NCBI GenBank assembly: GCA_008330645.1
Contig: VLTN01000004.1
Span: 744,001 to 808,000 of the forward strand
Length of the DNA: 64,000 bases
Origin: Cafeteria roenbergensis
Lineage: Eukaryota; Sar; Bigyra; Bicosoecida; Cafeteriaceae
Direction: 5' to 3'
Shown: piece after piece, positions 42,691 through 53,476 of the stretch
How the letters are laid out: each line of letters starts with the position of its first letter
Numbering within the stretch: the stretch's first letter is position 1
Notes under the pieces: model-generated
The model's input: only the letters and a program-made list of their open reading frames with translations
What the model was told of the DNA's origin: nothing
Databases searched by the model: none
Made by a program: the position numbers and the translations under genes

Positions 42691-45077
42691 ATGGACGCGG
42701 CCGGCCATGCGCACGCCTCCTCGATCGAGGCGGAGAACGATCTGGCGGGCCGAAAGCGCCGCACGCCGCAGTTTGACGAAATCATCTGGGAGCCCGGCGC
42801 GCTGCCCCTCTCGCGCCGTCTCATGACGTGCATCGGAGTGGACGTGGAGCCCAAGGCGACTGGGCTAGCTGTTGGCGCTTGCCGGGGCAGCCGGAACGTG
42901 CAGGAGGGCGTGAGTCGCCGGTTGCCGCGGCGCCGGCTGGAAGCGCCAATTGCCCGCCGGCCCGTCGCTCGCCAGCCTGGACTGCCACTCTTCACCACAG
43001 CCTCCGCACAGCCTCTGCGCCATGCTTTCACGCGTCCACTGCGTGCCGCGCTCCGCCCGTTCACTCCGTCGCTAGAGCGCCTGTTGCCGCGCGCGCCCTC
43101 CGGCGTCTCCTTGACTCCGCCCACCCCTGGTGCTTTCTCCCCACCCCACCCCATTTCTCCCCCTCTCTGCTTGCCTTGCAGATGCGCCACCTGAAGCGCG
43201 TGTCAAGCCTGGAGGCGCAGGCCGACTACAAGTCCAAGCTGCCCACCGGCACGACTCCCTCCGCCGACATCATGGCCCTTGCCGAGGGCCCCTGCCGCAT
43301 CCCCGAGGGCAAAATCCGCATCCTCGTGGGCCCCGCTGCCGCCTTCCCGGACGACCTCCCGCCTCACAGCCACTGCGTTGGAGCAGGGCCTCAAGCAGTG
43401 AAACGGGCGGAGCCGCTCGACGAGTCCACAGTCCCGTCGGGCATTCGGACGCTGGTGGAGCGCGGCCGCGCTGACTTTGTGAGGTTTCCCGTCTTGGCCA
43501 TCCCCTCGAGCGACGCGACGGAGCGCGCCATCGAGAGCGCCTTCGTCTGGCCGATGAAGCCCAGCCAGCCGGTGGCGGCGCCAGGGGAGCAGTTCCTCAA
43601 GCCCGCTGACGAGCCGCGCGCGCTGGAGGTGATGAGGCTTGCCGTGAAGGCGGCGCGGATGGGGCGGGAGCGGGGCTTTCGGGGCTGCGGCGCCGTCGTG
43701 TACGACCCTGCGCACGACTGCATTCGCGCCTGGGCCTATGACCGGACCCAGTGGCTCGGGATCCCAAAGGCTGCAGCTGCTGTCGCTGCCAGCGGTGACG
43801 GCGCTGCTGGCGCTGCTGGCTGCGGCTCTGACCGCGCCGGGGCAGCGTCCGAGGACTCCCCGGCCCCAACTGCAGCAGCAGCGCCGGCGTCGGCTGCCAG
43901 GGAGGCTGAGGCTTCCCCCTCTGCAGCGTCTGCAGACGACTTGGACGTCGACCCGCCGGGCGCGGACATGACCCACCCGCTCCACTCCGCGGCCCTGCTG
44001 ACCATCGAGTCGGTGGCGATTGCCGACAGGATTCGCAGGGGCCACGTGGACAGGGCGCGCGAGGCCAGGGCGGGCCTTCATACTGTGGCATTCTCGCCCG
44101 ACGGCGGGCCTGTGAGGGCCGTGGCAGCGGACGCGGAGCCGGATGGCGTCCAAGCGGAAGCTGGAACAAGCGCGAGCAGCAGCAGTTGCAGCAGCAGCAG
44201 CAGCAGCAGCGGCGGCGTCGGCAACGGCGATGGCGGCTGCAACGGCACACCCCGTGAGAACGGTGCCTGCGCGTCGGCCGCAAGTGAGCGGGGGGGGCGC
44301 CCTGCCCAGGGGTCGGGCCCTGAAGAGCAGGACAGCCCGGCCAGGGCGAGCAAGCGCCCTCGCCCGGCCTCCCCCGCCCCTGATGCCGGGAGCACCGCCC
44401 CGGTGAGTGTGGACGAACTGGCCCTGCTGGCCATGGAAGAGCCGCCCCCCGAGGAGTGGGCAACGCCCCTTCCCGGCTCCGCCTTTGTGGAGCACGGAGA
44501 CGGCAGGCGCAAGGTTCCTCGCAGGGTGCGGGACGAGCGGTACATGCTGGCAGCCGACGCGAGGCAGGCCGCCGCCGTCGCAGCAGCGGCTGCCGCAGCT
44601 GCCGATGGCAGAGCTGCGCGAGACGCCGCTGCTCGCGTGGCGGCGCTGCCTCTGCTGGAGGAGGGCCCGCCCATTCCCACGCAGCCGCTACATCTGTACA
44701 ACCTTCCCCCGTTGCCGCTGCCAGCGGGCACGGACGAGCCTCCGGTTGCGCACGTGGACCAGTACATCTGCACAGGGTACGACGTCTACTTGTCCGTTGA
44801 GCCGTGCGCGATGGACGCAATGGCGCTCTCTCACGCCAGAGTGCGTTCCGTTGTGTTTGCAGCCAGGGACCCGATCGACGGCGCGCTGCTTTCCAGGCTG
44901 CGGCTGCACGAGGCGCGCCCGCTCAACCACCACTACAGTGTGTTCCAGATGCGGGAGGACAGCGAGCTCGCGAAGGAGGCCGCCTCGTTGTGGGACGAGG
45001 GTGGCGAGATCGGGGTCGGCGACCCTTTCTCTTCCCGCCTGCCCAAGGCCGGTGTGAGGGCCGGGTCGTCCCCATGA
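42691..45077 (+). CDS. TAD3: tRNA-specific adenosine deaminase subunit TAD3/ADAT3
   Basis: Non-catalytic partner of TAD2 in A-to-I editing of tRNA wobble position 34. Exons 42691-42909 and 43182-45077 give 704 aa. Exon 1 has TCIGVDVEPKATG; exon 2 opens with RHLKRV, the conserved ADAT3 segment. The deaminase fold starts around EVMRLAVKAARMG..GFRGCGAVVYD. At the first zinc motif (338) the sequence is HPLHSA, lacking the catalytic Glu of HAE, as expected for TAD3. The second motif, CTGYDVYLSVEPCAMDAMALSHARV, keeps Cys615 but has Asp618 where the family has the second Cys of PCxxC. The C-terminus (RPLNHHYSVFQ) is typical. Large Ala/Ser/Asp/Gly insertions, including an AGC/CAG-repeat Ser run at about 44175-44214, separate the two motifs and account for the size. 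It is convergent with NAE1. Confidence 0.88.
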
Positions 45078-45345
45078 GGGGCCAGAGGCTGGCGCGTGCA
45101 CCTGGCGACCGCGAACGGCAGGCAAGGTCGGCAGGTGCGGCGAGCGGGTGCGTTTTTTGTTTGTGGCTGTTCGAGGGCAAGCCGCTGCGAACGGCGAGCC
45201 CTTCCAGCGGTCCCGCGCGGGTGGCTGACAAATTGCTTCGAAACATTCTCCGGGCGCGACCCACGCGAGCCACAACCGAGGGCGGCTTCGCGAAGGCTCT
45301 CAAGCACGAGCCCTGGCGCTGGCCGCAAGCCTGCCCGCTCGCCTC

Positions 45346-47452
45346 TCAGAGCGTGGCAACAGCTGCCGTGGTGGCGATGCCGTTGAAAATGAAGGTGTTG
45401 TCCACCGGCACGTATTGCTGCGTGAGCAGCTTCACCGCCTCTTGCGCGACCACGGCTCCCATGGTGGCAGCCACCACGTGAGGCTCGCACGCCCCGTACC
45501 GGGTGATCTCTTGCGCGTGCTCTTCAGTCACGTGGTCCGCCACCCCATAGCCAGCCGCGTGCACAGCGGCGTACTTTGCGACCTCGGCCGCGTCGGCTAT
45601 CAGGTCCGGCGAGGCGCCCGCGCCGGGGAATCGCCCGGTGGCGCACTGGAAGTCGTCCGCGGCACGGAGCATCACCGCCCAGAGCGCTGGGCACATGGAC
45701 ACGTTCGTCTCGCCCATCATCTGCAGCTCCGCCACGGCCTCCTTCACGGCGCTGGTGTACTGCCCTTGCGCCTCCGCCTCGCCATCAGCGGCAGCCGGGT
45801 CCGCTGCCGCGGCCGCCGCGCCGTCCTCCGCAGCCCGCGCGGAGAGTTCCATGGCAATCGGGCGGTAGCGCATGACCTTGATGCTCTGGCAGGAGGCAAG
45901 GAAGCGATCGATGACGCCCTCCGACACCGGGCGCTTCTCGTCGCACCCCGCGGCCTCCCGAGCGCGCTCCAGGTGGGCGCAAAAGGCCGCGCGGTCGAGA
46001 GTGGCCTGCAGCTTGTAGGCCTCGTTGAGGCGCAGGTACAGCGCCGTGGTGGCGGTCATGTCCGGGAGGGAGGCGGAGACGGGAAGGGACTCGCCTTTGC
46101 CCTCGGCCGCCCTGAAGTCGCGCAGAGCCCTGGCGAGGAACCAGAAGTCGTCGTCCGTGGACTCCAGTGCGTCCAGCTTGGCGTCGGCCAGCACGTCGGC
46201 GACGTCTGGGCGCAGCTGCGGCGGGCGGGCCAAGCGGGGACAGGTGGGAGGCAGTGCGTGTCGTGGCCGTTGGGCGTGCAAGCAGCCATGGGAGGCGGCG
46301 CAGCCGGGCGCGCGGGCGCGGGTAGCGCTGGCCGGCGCGTCGTGGCGCTCACGGGGGTCGGGAGGCTGGCCTTGCTGGCGTTGGCCACTGCCTCGTCGAA
46401 GTTCTCCTCCCAAATGGGCACGCCCTCGTCCGTGGTGATGTCGCGGCGCTGCGTCCCAACCCACTTTGCGAAGGCCTTGCGCTGGGCGAAGGTCTTGGGC
46501 TGGCCCCCGTGCTCCGCGGCGTACTCTCCCATGAGCTTCACGAGAAGGACGGGGTAGGGGAGGTGCCGGTGAGTCTCATCGTCACACGACTTGAGGTCGA
46601 CAGCGTCGGCGAAGGCCTGAAGAGCGGGGAAGGGGTTTGCGATGCGCAAGTCGGCCACAGCCTGCGCCTCCTTTGCCTCGAAGCACACGTGCACAGGACG
46701 GGCGATGCGCATCGACCCCACGAGGCCGTAGGACCGCACGGCAATGAGGGGCACGTTCATGCTCCAAAGGACGGCACTCAGCGAGAGCAGGGCGTCGCGC
46801 TGCAGCTGCGACGCAATGACGAGCGAAAACCCCTCGAAAAAGCCCGGCTCGCCGCCGATCAGGTCCGACGGGTCCACGCACCGCGCCTCTCCGGAAACGT
46901 CGGGGTTCATCTCAAGCAGGTGGGAGAGAGTGACCTGCGGCGTTGAGGTGCAAGGGGGGGCGCTAGCGCCGCGGGAACTGTTGCCAGCGCGGCGAGCAAG
47001 TCGATCCAGGGCCTTGCGGCAGCAGCGCCCACGGGCCTCACCTCCGCCCTCGGGCTCCCAATATCCGCGCGAGAAACAAAAAAGTTGTTGCCCACGTCGC
47101 CCTCGGTCACCTTCTCGCCGTCCACCACGGTGACAAAGCCGCAGCCGGGCAGCACAAGGTTTTTCAGCGACTCAGTGCCTGTCGGCCCAGCATTGAGCAG
47201 GCAGATGCGAGCCTCGCCGAGGGCCCTCTGCGCACAGCATGACGGTTGAGAGGCCGCAGGGCTTGGGGGCGTGAGGGGGGAGGGTTGGGGGAGGGCGGCG
47301 GCGGCGTCCGCAGCTGGCTGCACCAGGCGGGCCGAGGCGCGCGAGTCCAGTTCTGTTCGTCAGAGTGGCGATCCCGCTGCCGGGCCGGGCCTCACCTGGC
47401 CGTGTGCGCCCCACAGCCGAGTCTGGCGGTCGTACTTGTCGCTGCTTGCCAT
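45346..47452 (-). CDS. NAE1: NEDD8-activating enzyme E1 regulatory subunit
   Basis: Also known as APPBP1, ULA1 or AXR1; pairs with UBA3 to activate NEDD8 for cullin modification. Four exons: 47452-47396, 47227-47042, 46934-46353, 46215-45346, all phase 0, encoding 564 aa (human about 534). Exon 1 is [15 protein letters not shown], the E1 N-terminal signature. Exon 2 has [40 protein letters not shown]. Exon 3 includes [17 protein letters not shown] and [14 protein letters not shown]. Exon 4 carries [21 protein letters not shown]-type sequence and ends with the adenylation-domain C-terminus [39 protein letters not shown]. As in other NAE1 proteins, no catalytic-cysteine motif is expected. It is in tandem behind the RNA methyltransferase gene. 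Confidence 0.94.
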
Positions 47453-47680
47453 CGAGCGCGCGTCCTCGATCCGGCCAAGTGCAAGTTTCTTGTGAGGAGT
47501 CAAGCACTGATTGTTTGGTGGCGTCTGGAAGAATGAGAGGCCAAAAAAACTCTGCTGGGTTTCTGATCCATTGTTGCGCAGCTCGTGCTCAAGCAGTGCG
47601 GGCGTGGTCCCGGGCACCGGGACGCGATTCAGGCCCAGCAAGCAAGCGTCTGGGCGGCATCGCCGCGCGCAGACATTCAC

Positions 47681-48764
47681 TCAAGCGGTCGCCTCGGCAG
47701 CGGCCGACGAGGACGATGAGGACGAGCCTTGCGCCGCCGCCTCAGCGGCCTTGGCCTCCCGCCTCGCGCGCCTCTCCTCGCGTAGCGCAAGCTCCGCCTC
47801 TGTGCGCGGCCGCGTGGCCGGGTCCGGGCCCTTTTCCACGAGGAACTTGTCAGCGCCCTCCTCCCGCTTGTGTTCCGTGTACCTGGCCCAGCTCGCGAAC
47901 CGGTGCATCACGACGCCAGCGGCCACAGACACGTTCAGGCTGGCAGTGCCGTTGCCAAAGTGCGGGATGTACACGAAGCCGTCGCACACGGCCTTTTGCT
48001 TGTCGGTCAAGCCGTGGCCCTCGTTCCCCATCATGAGCACGGTGGGACCGTCGAACGGCTCGTCGGCCACGGAGAGGGCACCGGAAGTGATCTCCACGCC
48101 CAAGATGCGCGCACCTGCGGAGGTCAGCCGGCACAGGTTGAGCGGCGGGCGCCGGCGAGCGCAGGATGGCCGCCATTTGTCGCGTTGGCGCACAGGGACG
48201 GGCGTGGGAGCGAGCGCCACTGTGCCTGCCCGCCGCGCACACGGCGCGCGCTTCCCCCGCACGAGCGCTGAGCCGATTCGCTCAGACTGCGGGCGGGCCA
48301 CGCTTGGCGGTGCACGCTCCTCACCCAGCGCGTGAAAGTGCTCAATTGCCGCCTCCAGCGCCTCGAAGCGAATTACCTCCACGTGCTTGTTCGTGCCCTT
48401 GGAGCCGAACGTGGCGACGTGCCCCTTCCCCACAACCACAAGCGCCTGCAAGTTCGCCAGGCGTGGAAGCGAGGGGCAGCGCGCGGAAATTGAACCATGC
48501 GCCGAGCACGCAAGCGGAGCAGCTCTGAGTTGAATTAGCCGGTCTCGCCAGCGCCCCAAGCCTCCCTTTTCCGGCGCATGCGAAGCCCTCTCCGTGTTGC
48601 TTTCTCCCTCGTCTGCTCACCTTGGCGCCGAACGCACAAGCCGAGCGCATGATGTTGCCGACATTTTTCGCCTTGGACACGCCGTTCAGGAGGACCCAGA
48701 AGGGAACGCGTTCCCCGCCGGCAGCTGCTGCTGCTGCTGATTCCGCCGAGCTTGAGGCCGCCAT
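47681..48764 (-). CDS. SPOUT-family (TrmH/SpoU) RNA 2'-O-methyltransferase
   Basis: Exons 48764-48621, 48445-48325 and 48114-47681 give 232 aa. All three SpoU motifs are present: motif 1 KAKNVGNIMRSACAFG (residues 34-42 core), motif 2 VLMMGNEGHGL, and motif 3 IPHFGNGTASLNVSVAAGVVMH, which forms the S-adenosylmethionine-binding trefoil knot. The first intron falls directly after the motif 1 segment, and exon 2 resumes with ALVVVGKGH..SKGTNKHVEV. The C-terminus has a charged coil (LREERRARREAKAAEAAAQ) and a poly-Ser/Ala tail. No organelle presequence is visible. The substrate could be tRNA or rRNA; the family motif does not decide. Confidence 0.9.
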
Positions 48765-49135
48765 GGCTAGATACCAGCGGGGGCGTGGATCGCTCGGCGC
48801 CTCCCTCTGGGTGCCTGGCAGCGAGCGCGTCCGGAGCAGGGTCAGGCAGAGCCTTCGGCCGGTGCCACTCGACGTGTGAGAGCGCTGCGGGGGGAATCAC
48901 CCGGCCCGGGGTTCTTCCAAGAAGCGGACCCTGAAATGCCGGCTTTGGCGAAGGTGCGGACAGCGCGCTTGTAGCACTGCCGTGCATGCTCGCCATTGGC
49001 TGCAAACTCTGCTTGGAGGGCAACAGCGAGAAGCCGTGGGTGGCTGGAATCAAACAGAGCCTGTCAGTCCCAATATTGCCCCGAGCAGCTGCACTCGGTG
49101 AGGCGCGCGAGACCAGCGCGGCTGGGGGGGTCACA
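48765..49135. promoter_or_regulatory. Divergent intergenic region, SPOUT methyltransferase / F-box-like gene
   Basis: About 371 bp. An in-frame upstream ATG at 48986 would extend the F-box-like protein by 50 residues of unremarkable composition. I treat it as a 5' untranslated region or alternative start. Confidence 0.35.
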
Positions 49136-51581
49136 ATGGAAGGCGGTGACATGGTCGAGTTTTGCACGCAATACGTGCAAGGCATGGTAGCCATGGGCTC
49201 GCTGGCCCAGCCCAGGGGGGCGAACATCCTCGGTGAGAATTCGTGGCTCCCACCGCCCGCCTCCTTGTAGCGCACCAAGCAGGATGCAAACAAAACGTCG
49301 GGCAACGCGCGCGTTCTTGGAGCCGCCCCTCGCAGAGCGGCTGGCCTCGGGGGACGCATCGCGGGTATCGTCGGCAATGACAGAGGTGATGGGACTGCTC
49401 TCTGGAACGACGCAAACGGCAGAGGACCGCCCGCCCAGCGTGGATCCCATCTCCAGGCTGCAGGACAGTGCAGCGATCAACATTCTCTACTTTCTGGAAC
49501 CCCAGGCCATCGGCAGGATGGCTCAGGTGTGCACTCGCCTGTCGAAGCTCGTGACGAGATTGCGGCCCCGCCTGTTTCGCGTGCACGCCTACCGCCTCCT
49601 CTTTGACGCCGACTTGAGCGACGCAAGCGCTGGGTCCGACGCCAAGGCTGCGGAGGATGCGTTCGGCCGGCTCGCCGCTGCGCATTCCAGGTCTCGCCGC
49701 GCGGCCCTGGGGCTGGGGCCCTGCCCGCTTGACCCGGATGGCGCTGGGGCCATTGCCGAGGCAGAGGCTGAGGGCGGCGGCGGGGCCGGTGCTTTGGAAG
49801 TCGCTGGCGGGTTCGAGGGCTTGCTCCCCATAGGCGGGGGCGAGCAGCAGTGGCTGCCGGTAGGCGTCGACGCACCCGCTGGTGCTGCTGGTGCTGCTGC
49901 GGACCCGGGCGCTGCGCTTTGGCACAACTGGACCGAACCGGGGATCCACCTCGGCAAGGCCGCGCCCGTGGGCCCAGCAGCTGCTGCTCAGCCGGGCTTT
50001 GCGGGGGGGCATCTGGCTCGCGGCGCAGGGGCGGAGACATCGCCCCCCGGCTGGGTCATGGCGGGCCCGGTGGTCCTCCCCTCCATGCTGTCGGCCTTTA
50101 ACCGGGTGTTCGGGTCCTTTGCCAATCTCCCGGCAGACGCCGCGCGCCGTCGGCCCGGCCTCACGAAGGGCGCGCCTCGTCTCGTGGAGCGGGTCGCATG
50201 GGACGCTCTCGTGCGGGCCTTCACGCCAGAGTCGGGAGGGGTCGGCCTGCGCTTGAAGGAAGCGCGCCGCGCTGCCGAGGAGAAGCGGCGTGCCGAGCAG
50301 GCAGAGCGGGACGCAGCGGCCTCGTCAAGATCGTCGTCGTCGTCGTCGTCGTCATCCGGCGCCGCTGCTGCCCCGTCGTGGGCGTCGTCGTCGGTCGCTG
50401 CTTCTGCTGCTGGTGCAGCAGCGGCAGCTGGCGATTCCGCAGCCACCGCACGCGCGAGTTCTGGCGTCCCAGGCGGCGAGATCGCGGCCTTCGCCTTCCC
50501 CAAAACCGCCGACGAGCCCCCGATGGACCCGTTTGAGTGGTGGCGCTTCAACCGCTTCGCCACGCTGGCCGGGCGCCGTCGCTCGCTCATGGCGCTTGAC
50601 ACGATGCGCCGCCTCTCTCTGCCTTTCGACTCCGAGGCTTGGATCCGAATCTCTAGCTACGTGGTCCCCGACGTCAATGCCGAGCAGGTGGCCGCAGCGC
50701 CGCAGCGGACGGCCATGCCGGGGCTGGGGGGCACTCACTCCTATCTGGAGAGCGGGGCGGGCGACCGTGACGACGGCGGAGGGCGGGCTGGGCCGGTCGT
50801 GCGATCGACGAAGCGCCTCCCGCTGGCTCTGCAGCTCGATCAGCTGGAGGTTTCGGGTCGGCTCGCGCAGTGGCTTCGCATCCCCATCGTCCCCAAGCTG
50901 GAGACGATCTTCGTCTGGAGCCGCGCGCCGCACAAGAGCGAGCTGGTCGTCCAGGTGACCTCCCGGTCGCTCAACGAGCGGGGCCAGGGCAGCTGGGCGG
51001 TCAGCAGGGGGGGGCTGGTGCAGGAAATGTTTGGCCGGCGCGCGCGCGAGCTCGAGGCGCTAACGAGGCGAGGCGACGCAGAGGCTGCCTGGAGGCATGT
51101 GATGCGCACAACGGGGGACGAGGCGGCCGCGAAGGAGGCCGCTGACGAGGCTGCCGCCTCCTCTCGCGTGGAGTACGTGCCTTCCAGGTGGGGCAGCCGC
51201 GCCTCGCCAGTGTCTGCTGAGCTGAACATGGCCAGCGTGCAGGCCGGGGTGCGGGTCGCTGCCCAGATATCGCTCATCGGCGCGGATCTCACCCGGGCGG
51301 CGGGGATGCTGCTGTGCGGCAACGCCAGGGCTTTCTTCGGCTCTGGGGGCATGGTTCTGACGCACTCGGGGCGGTACGGTGGCGACATCCAGCCCGGCTC
51401 GTCCTCAGGCCCGGAGATGGTCTCCACGCCTTCGCTGAATAACGAGGGCATCGGTCAGTTCGTTCGAGGCATCGTCGACCTGCCAGTTGCCTCGCTCTGG
51501 TGGGCCGTCCGTCTTCCGTTCGAGGAGGCCGCCGATGACGAGGCGATCGAGGCGCTTGCCTTCGGAGTGGAGGATGAGTGA
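49136..51581 (+). CDS. F-box-like protein with conserved-looking unknown C-terminal region
   Basis: Exons 49136-49232 and 49336-51581 join in frame across a 103-bp GTGAGA...TCGCAG intron, giving about 780 aa. Exon 1 is MEGGDMVEFCTQYVQGMVAM..GANIL, continuing ERLASGDASRVSSAM. Near residue 65-110, ISRLQDSAAINILYFLEPQAIGRMAQVCTRLSKLV has the F-box pattern (Leu/Pro-type start, then LxxL, then a C/N-x-x-[LW] end), so the protein could be an SCF ubiquitin-ligase adaptor. A long Ala/Gly/Ser-rich stretch follows, including a (TCG)n Ser run at about 50327-50358. The last 300 residues (DSEAWIRISSYVVPD, LQLDQLEVSGRLAQWLRIPIVPKLETIFVWS, GIGQFVRGIVDLPVASLWWAVRLPF) look folded but match no family I know. 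A start at ATG 49284 without the intron is the alternative. Confidence 0.6.
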
Positions 51582-51733
51582 GGGCCTGGCAGCCACTTTC
51601 AGCGCGAGGAGCTGGGCCCGCCGCACCCGCGCTCGCCAGCAGGAGCTGCTCCAGCCCAGCACGCGCACGCACAACCACACGCACACAGCCTCTCTCGGAC
51701 GCGCGCCCTCACGCACGCGCGTGGGCGCACAGC

Positions 51734-53163
51734 CTAGCTATGGGCCGCCCCACCCTTGGAGTCGAGAGCGCTCGCCGAGGAGCGCATTGCTGCGACTTCG
51801 GGGAACGCGCGAGGGGGGGTCAGCGGCATCGGCGCCGAGTCTGCGCCATCGCTGAAGCTGGTATCAAACGCTGCTGCGCCTGCGGGGAAGCGCTCCAGGA
51901 GCCGGGCCGCCATGAGACGCTCGCCGGAGCGGTGGCGGCGCCGCGTCCCAGGCTGCATTCGTGATCCAAAGCCGCTCGAGACAGGACGCGACCGGGTGCT
52001 CCCGGCGAGCTCAGAGCGAGCCGCTTGGCTCCGTCCTGCCGTGCCCCAGGTGGAATCAAACCTGCCCGATTTAGAAGCTGCGTTGCCGGCCCGGTGACCA
52101 GAGTTTGATCGTTGCCGAGAGTCCTTGGTTGCGCGTCGCCGGCCGTCGACCTCGGCATCGAGGAGCATGCGAAGCAGTCCCATGGCTCCCTCGGTTGTCG
52201 TGTCAGCAGCGTCTGCACTGGGCCCGGCGTCATACCCCGACTCGACGATGCCGAGCGACGTCTCCACTGCCCTCGCAGCGCTGGCACCAACCGCGTGGAA
52301 CCCGTGAGCGAGGAGGTTGCGAACTCGCCCTCGCAGCCCCTGCAGGGCGTCGTGGGTTTGCGCTAGCTCCAGCCTGAGCGAGCTCATAGCTTCCCCTGCC
52401 TCGTCAAGCTGGCCATCCTTGACCTTGCGGAGCGACTCCAGCTCGTTCTGGGCCTGGCGCTCCCATTCTGCAAACTGGCGGTCCCGCCTCGTCTGCCGCA
52501 TATCCTCCGCCCACCTGTGCAGCACCCAGCGTTGGAGATGCTTCCGCCGGAGCTGCAAGGCAGCGAACCTTCGCTCCCTCGCCCGTTTGGACGCAGCGGC
52601 GGCCCTCTCCCACCCGCTCATGACGGCTTGCAGCGACGTGCGGCTCTTGAAAAGGGTCTCCTGCAGTTCATAAACGGAAGCGTGCAGCGAGGTCGACGCG
52701 TGGGCGGGCGGCCAGCAACGCGCCAGCGGGCTGCCTTGCACGTGGCTGTCAGGTCACTCACAGTGTGACGAGTCCTTGCTCCAAGAAGCGTCACCGCCCG
52801 CTCGAGCCTTCGCTGGGCCGTGACTTGAGCCGCCTCTGCGAGCGCGGCTCTCGCGACTGCTGCGTCACGGGCTTGCTCCAGAGCCGCCACCTGCTCCTCG
52901 TGGGCGCTGCGCTCCGCCTCGAGTTGCATTGCGAACGCCGCTGTGCTCTCGCCAAGCTTCGCCGCTAGCGCCGCCCTGAGCTCCTCGGCGTCCGCTTCGG
53001 CCTGCCGCATGACGTTCTCGACGCGCTCGCGGCGCCGTCCTTCCGCCCAAGCTAGCGCAACGCCGAGGGCCTCCTCGGGGCTCGCCGCCGCAGCCGTTTG
53101 TTCTAGCACCCCTGCCTCCGCGGGCTGCCGCTCCGGCGCAGCAGTTGAGTGGCACGCGTCCAT
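51734..53163 (-). CDS. Coiled-coil protein, unknown
   Basis: Exons 53163-52762 and 52660-51734 give 442 aa. The first exon is a Glu/Ala/Arg coiled coil (EEALGVALAWAEGRRRERVENVMRQAEADAEELRAAL... EQVAALEQARDAAVARAALAEAAQ). It continues after the 101-bp intron with SGWERAAAASKRARERRFAALQLRRKHLQRWVLHRWAEDMRQ, an Arg/Trp-rich helix with a spacing that faintly recalls SFI1/centrin-binding repeats, then another coil (AQNELESLRKVKDGQLDEAGEAMSSL). The last 170 residues are Ser/Arg/Gly-rich and disordered. No enzyme motif or membrane segment. A cytoskeletal or centrosomal role is possible but only inferred from composition. Divergent from the DUF2103-like gene. Confidence 0.6.
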
Positions 53164-53476
53164 GATGTTTCGAGGGAGCCCCAGGGCAGCGCCTTTTCTT
53201 GGCCCCCTTCGCCTGCGTCCGCAACGCGTCTGCAAAACCGCGGGTGGCGCGAACCCACCTTGGACGCATGCTGCAATCCGGCCAAATATTGGAGTTGTTC
53301 GGGCTCTGCGACCAGTCGCTGCCGTCAGCGCGCACAAACGGCCTGGCCATCGCGTGAACAGGGTGCAGCAACACCCGGGGGTCCCAGGAGGCTCACAGCG
53401 CCAAGTCGTTGCGAGCGCCGAGAGCCACGGAACGCCTTCCGGCATCTTCTGCACTTGCTGGTTTGCACTTCGAAGC
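53164..53476. promoter_or_regulatory. Divergent intergenic region, coiled-coil / DUF2103-like gene
   Basis: 313 bp between divergent starts. Open frames continue into it on both strands but without support. Probable shared promoter. Confidence 0.35.

Noticed and set aside
42205-43190. Minus-strand open frames suggesting a gene between the transporter and TAD3
   Set aside because: Arg/Ala/Pro-rich composition, overlap with the TAD3 first exon and intron, and no domain.
49284-51581. F-box-like gene starting at ATG 49284 without an intron
   Set aside because: Possible, but the upstream exon joins in phase across sites that match the intron consensus of this genome, so the spliced model is preferred.
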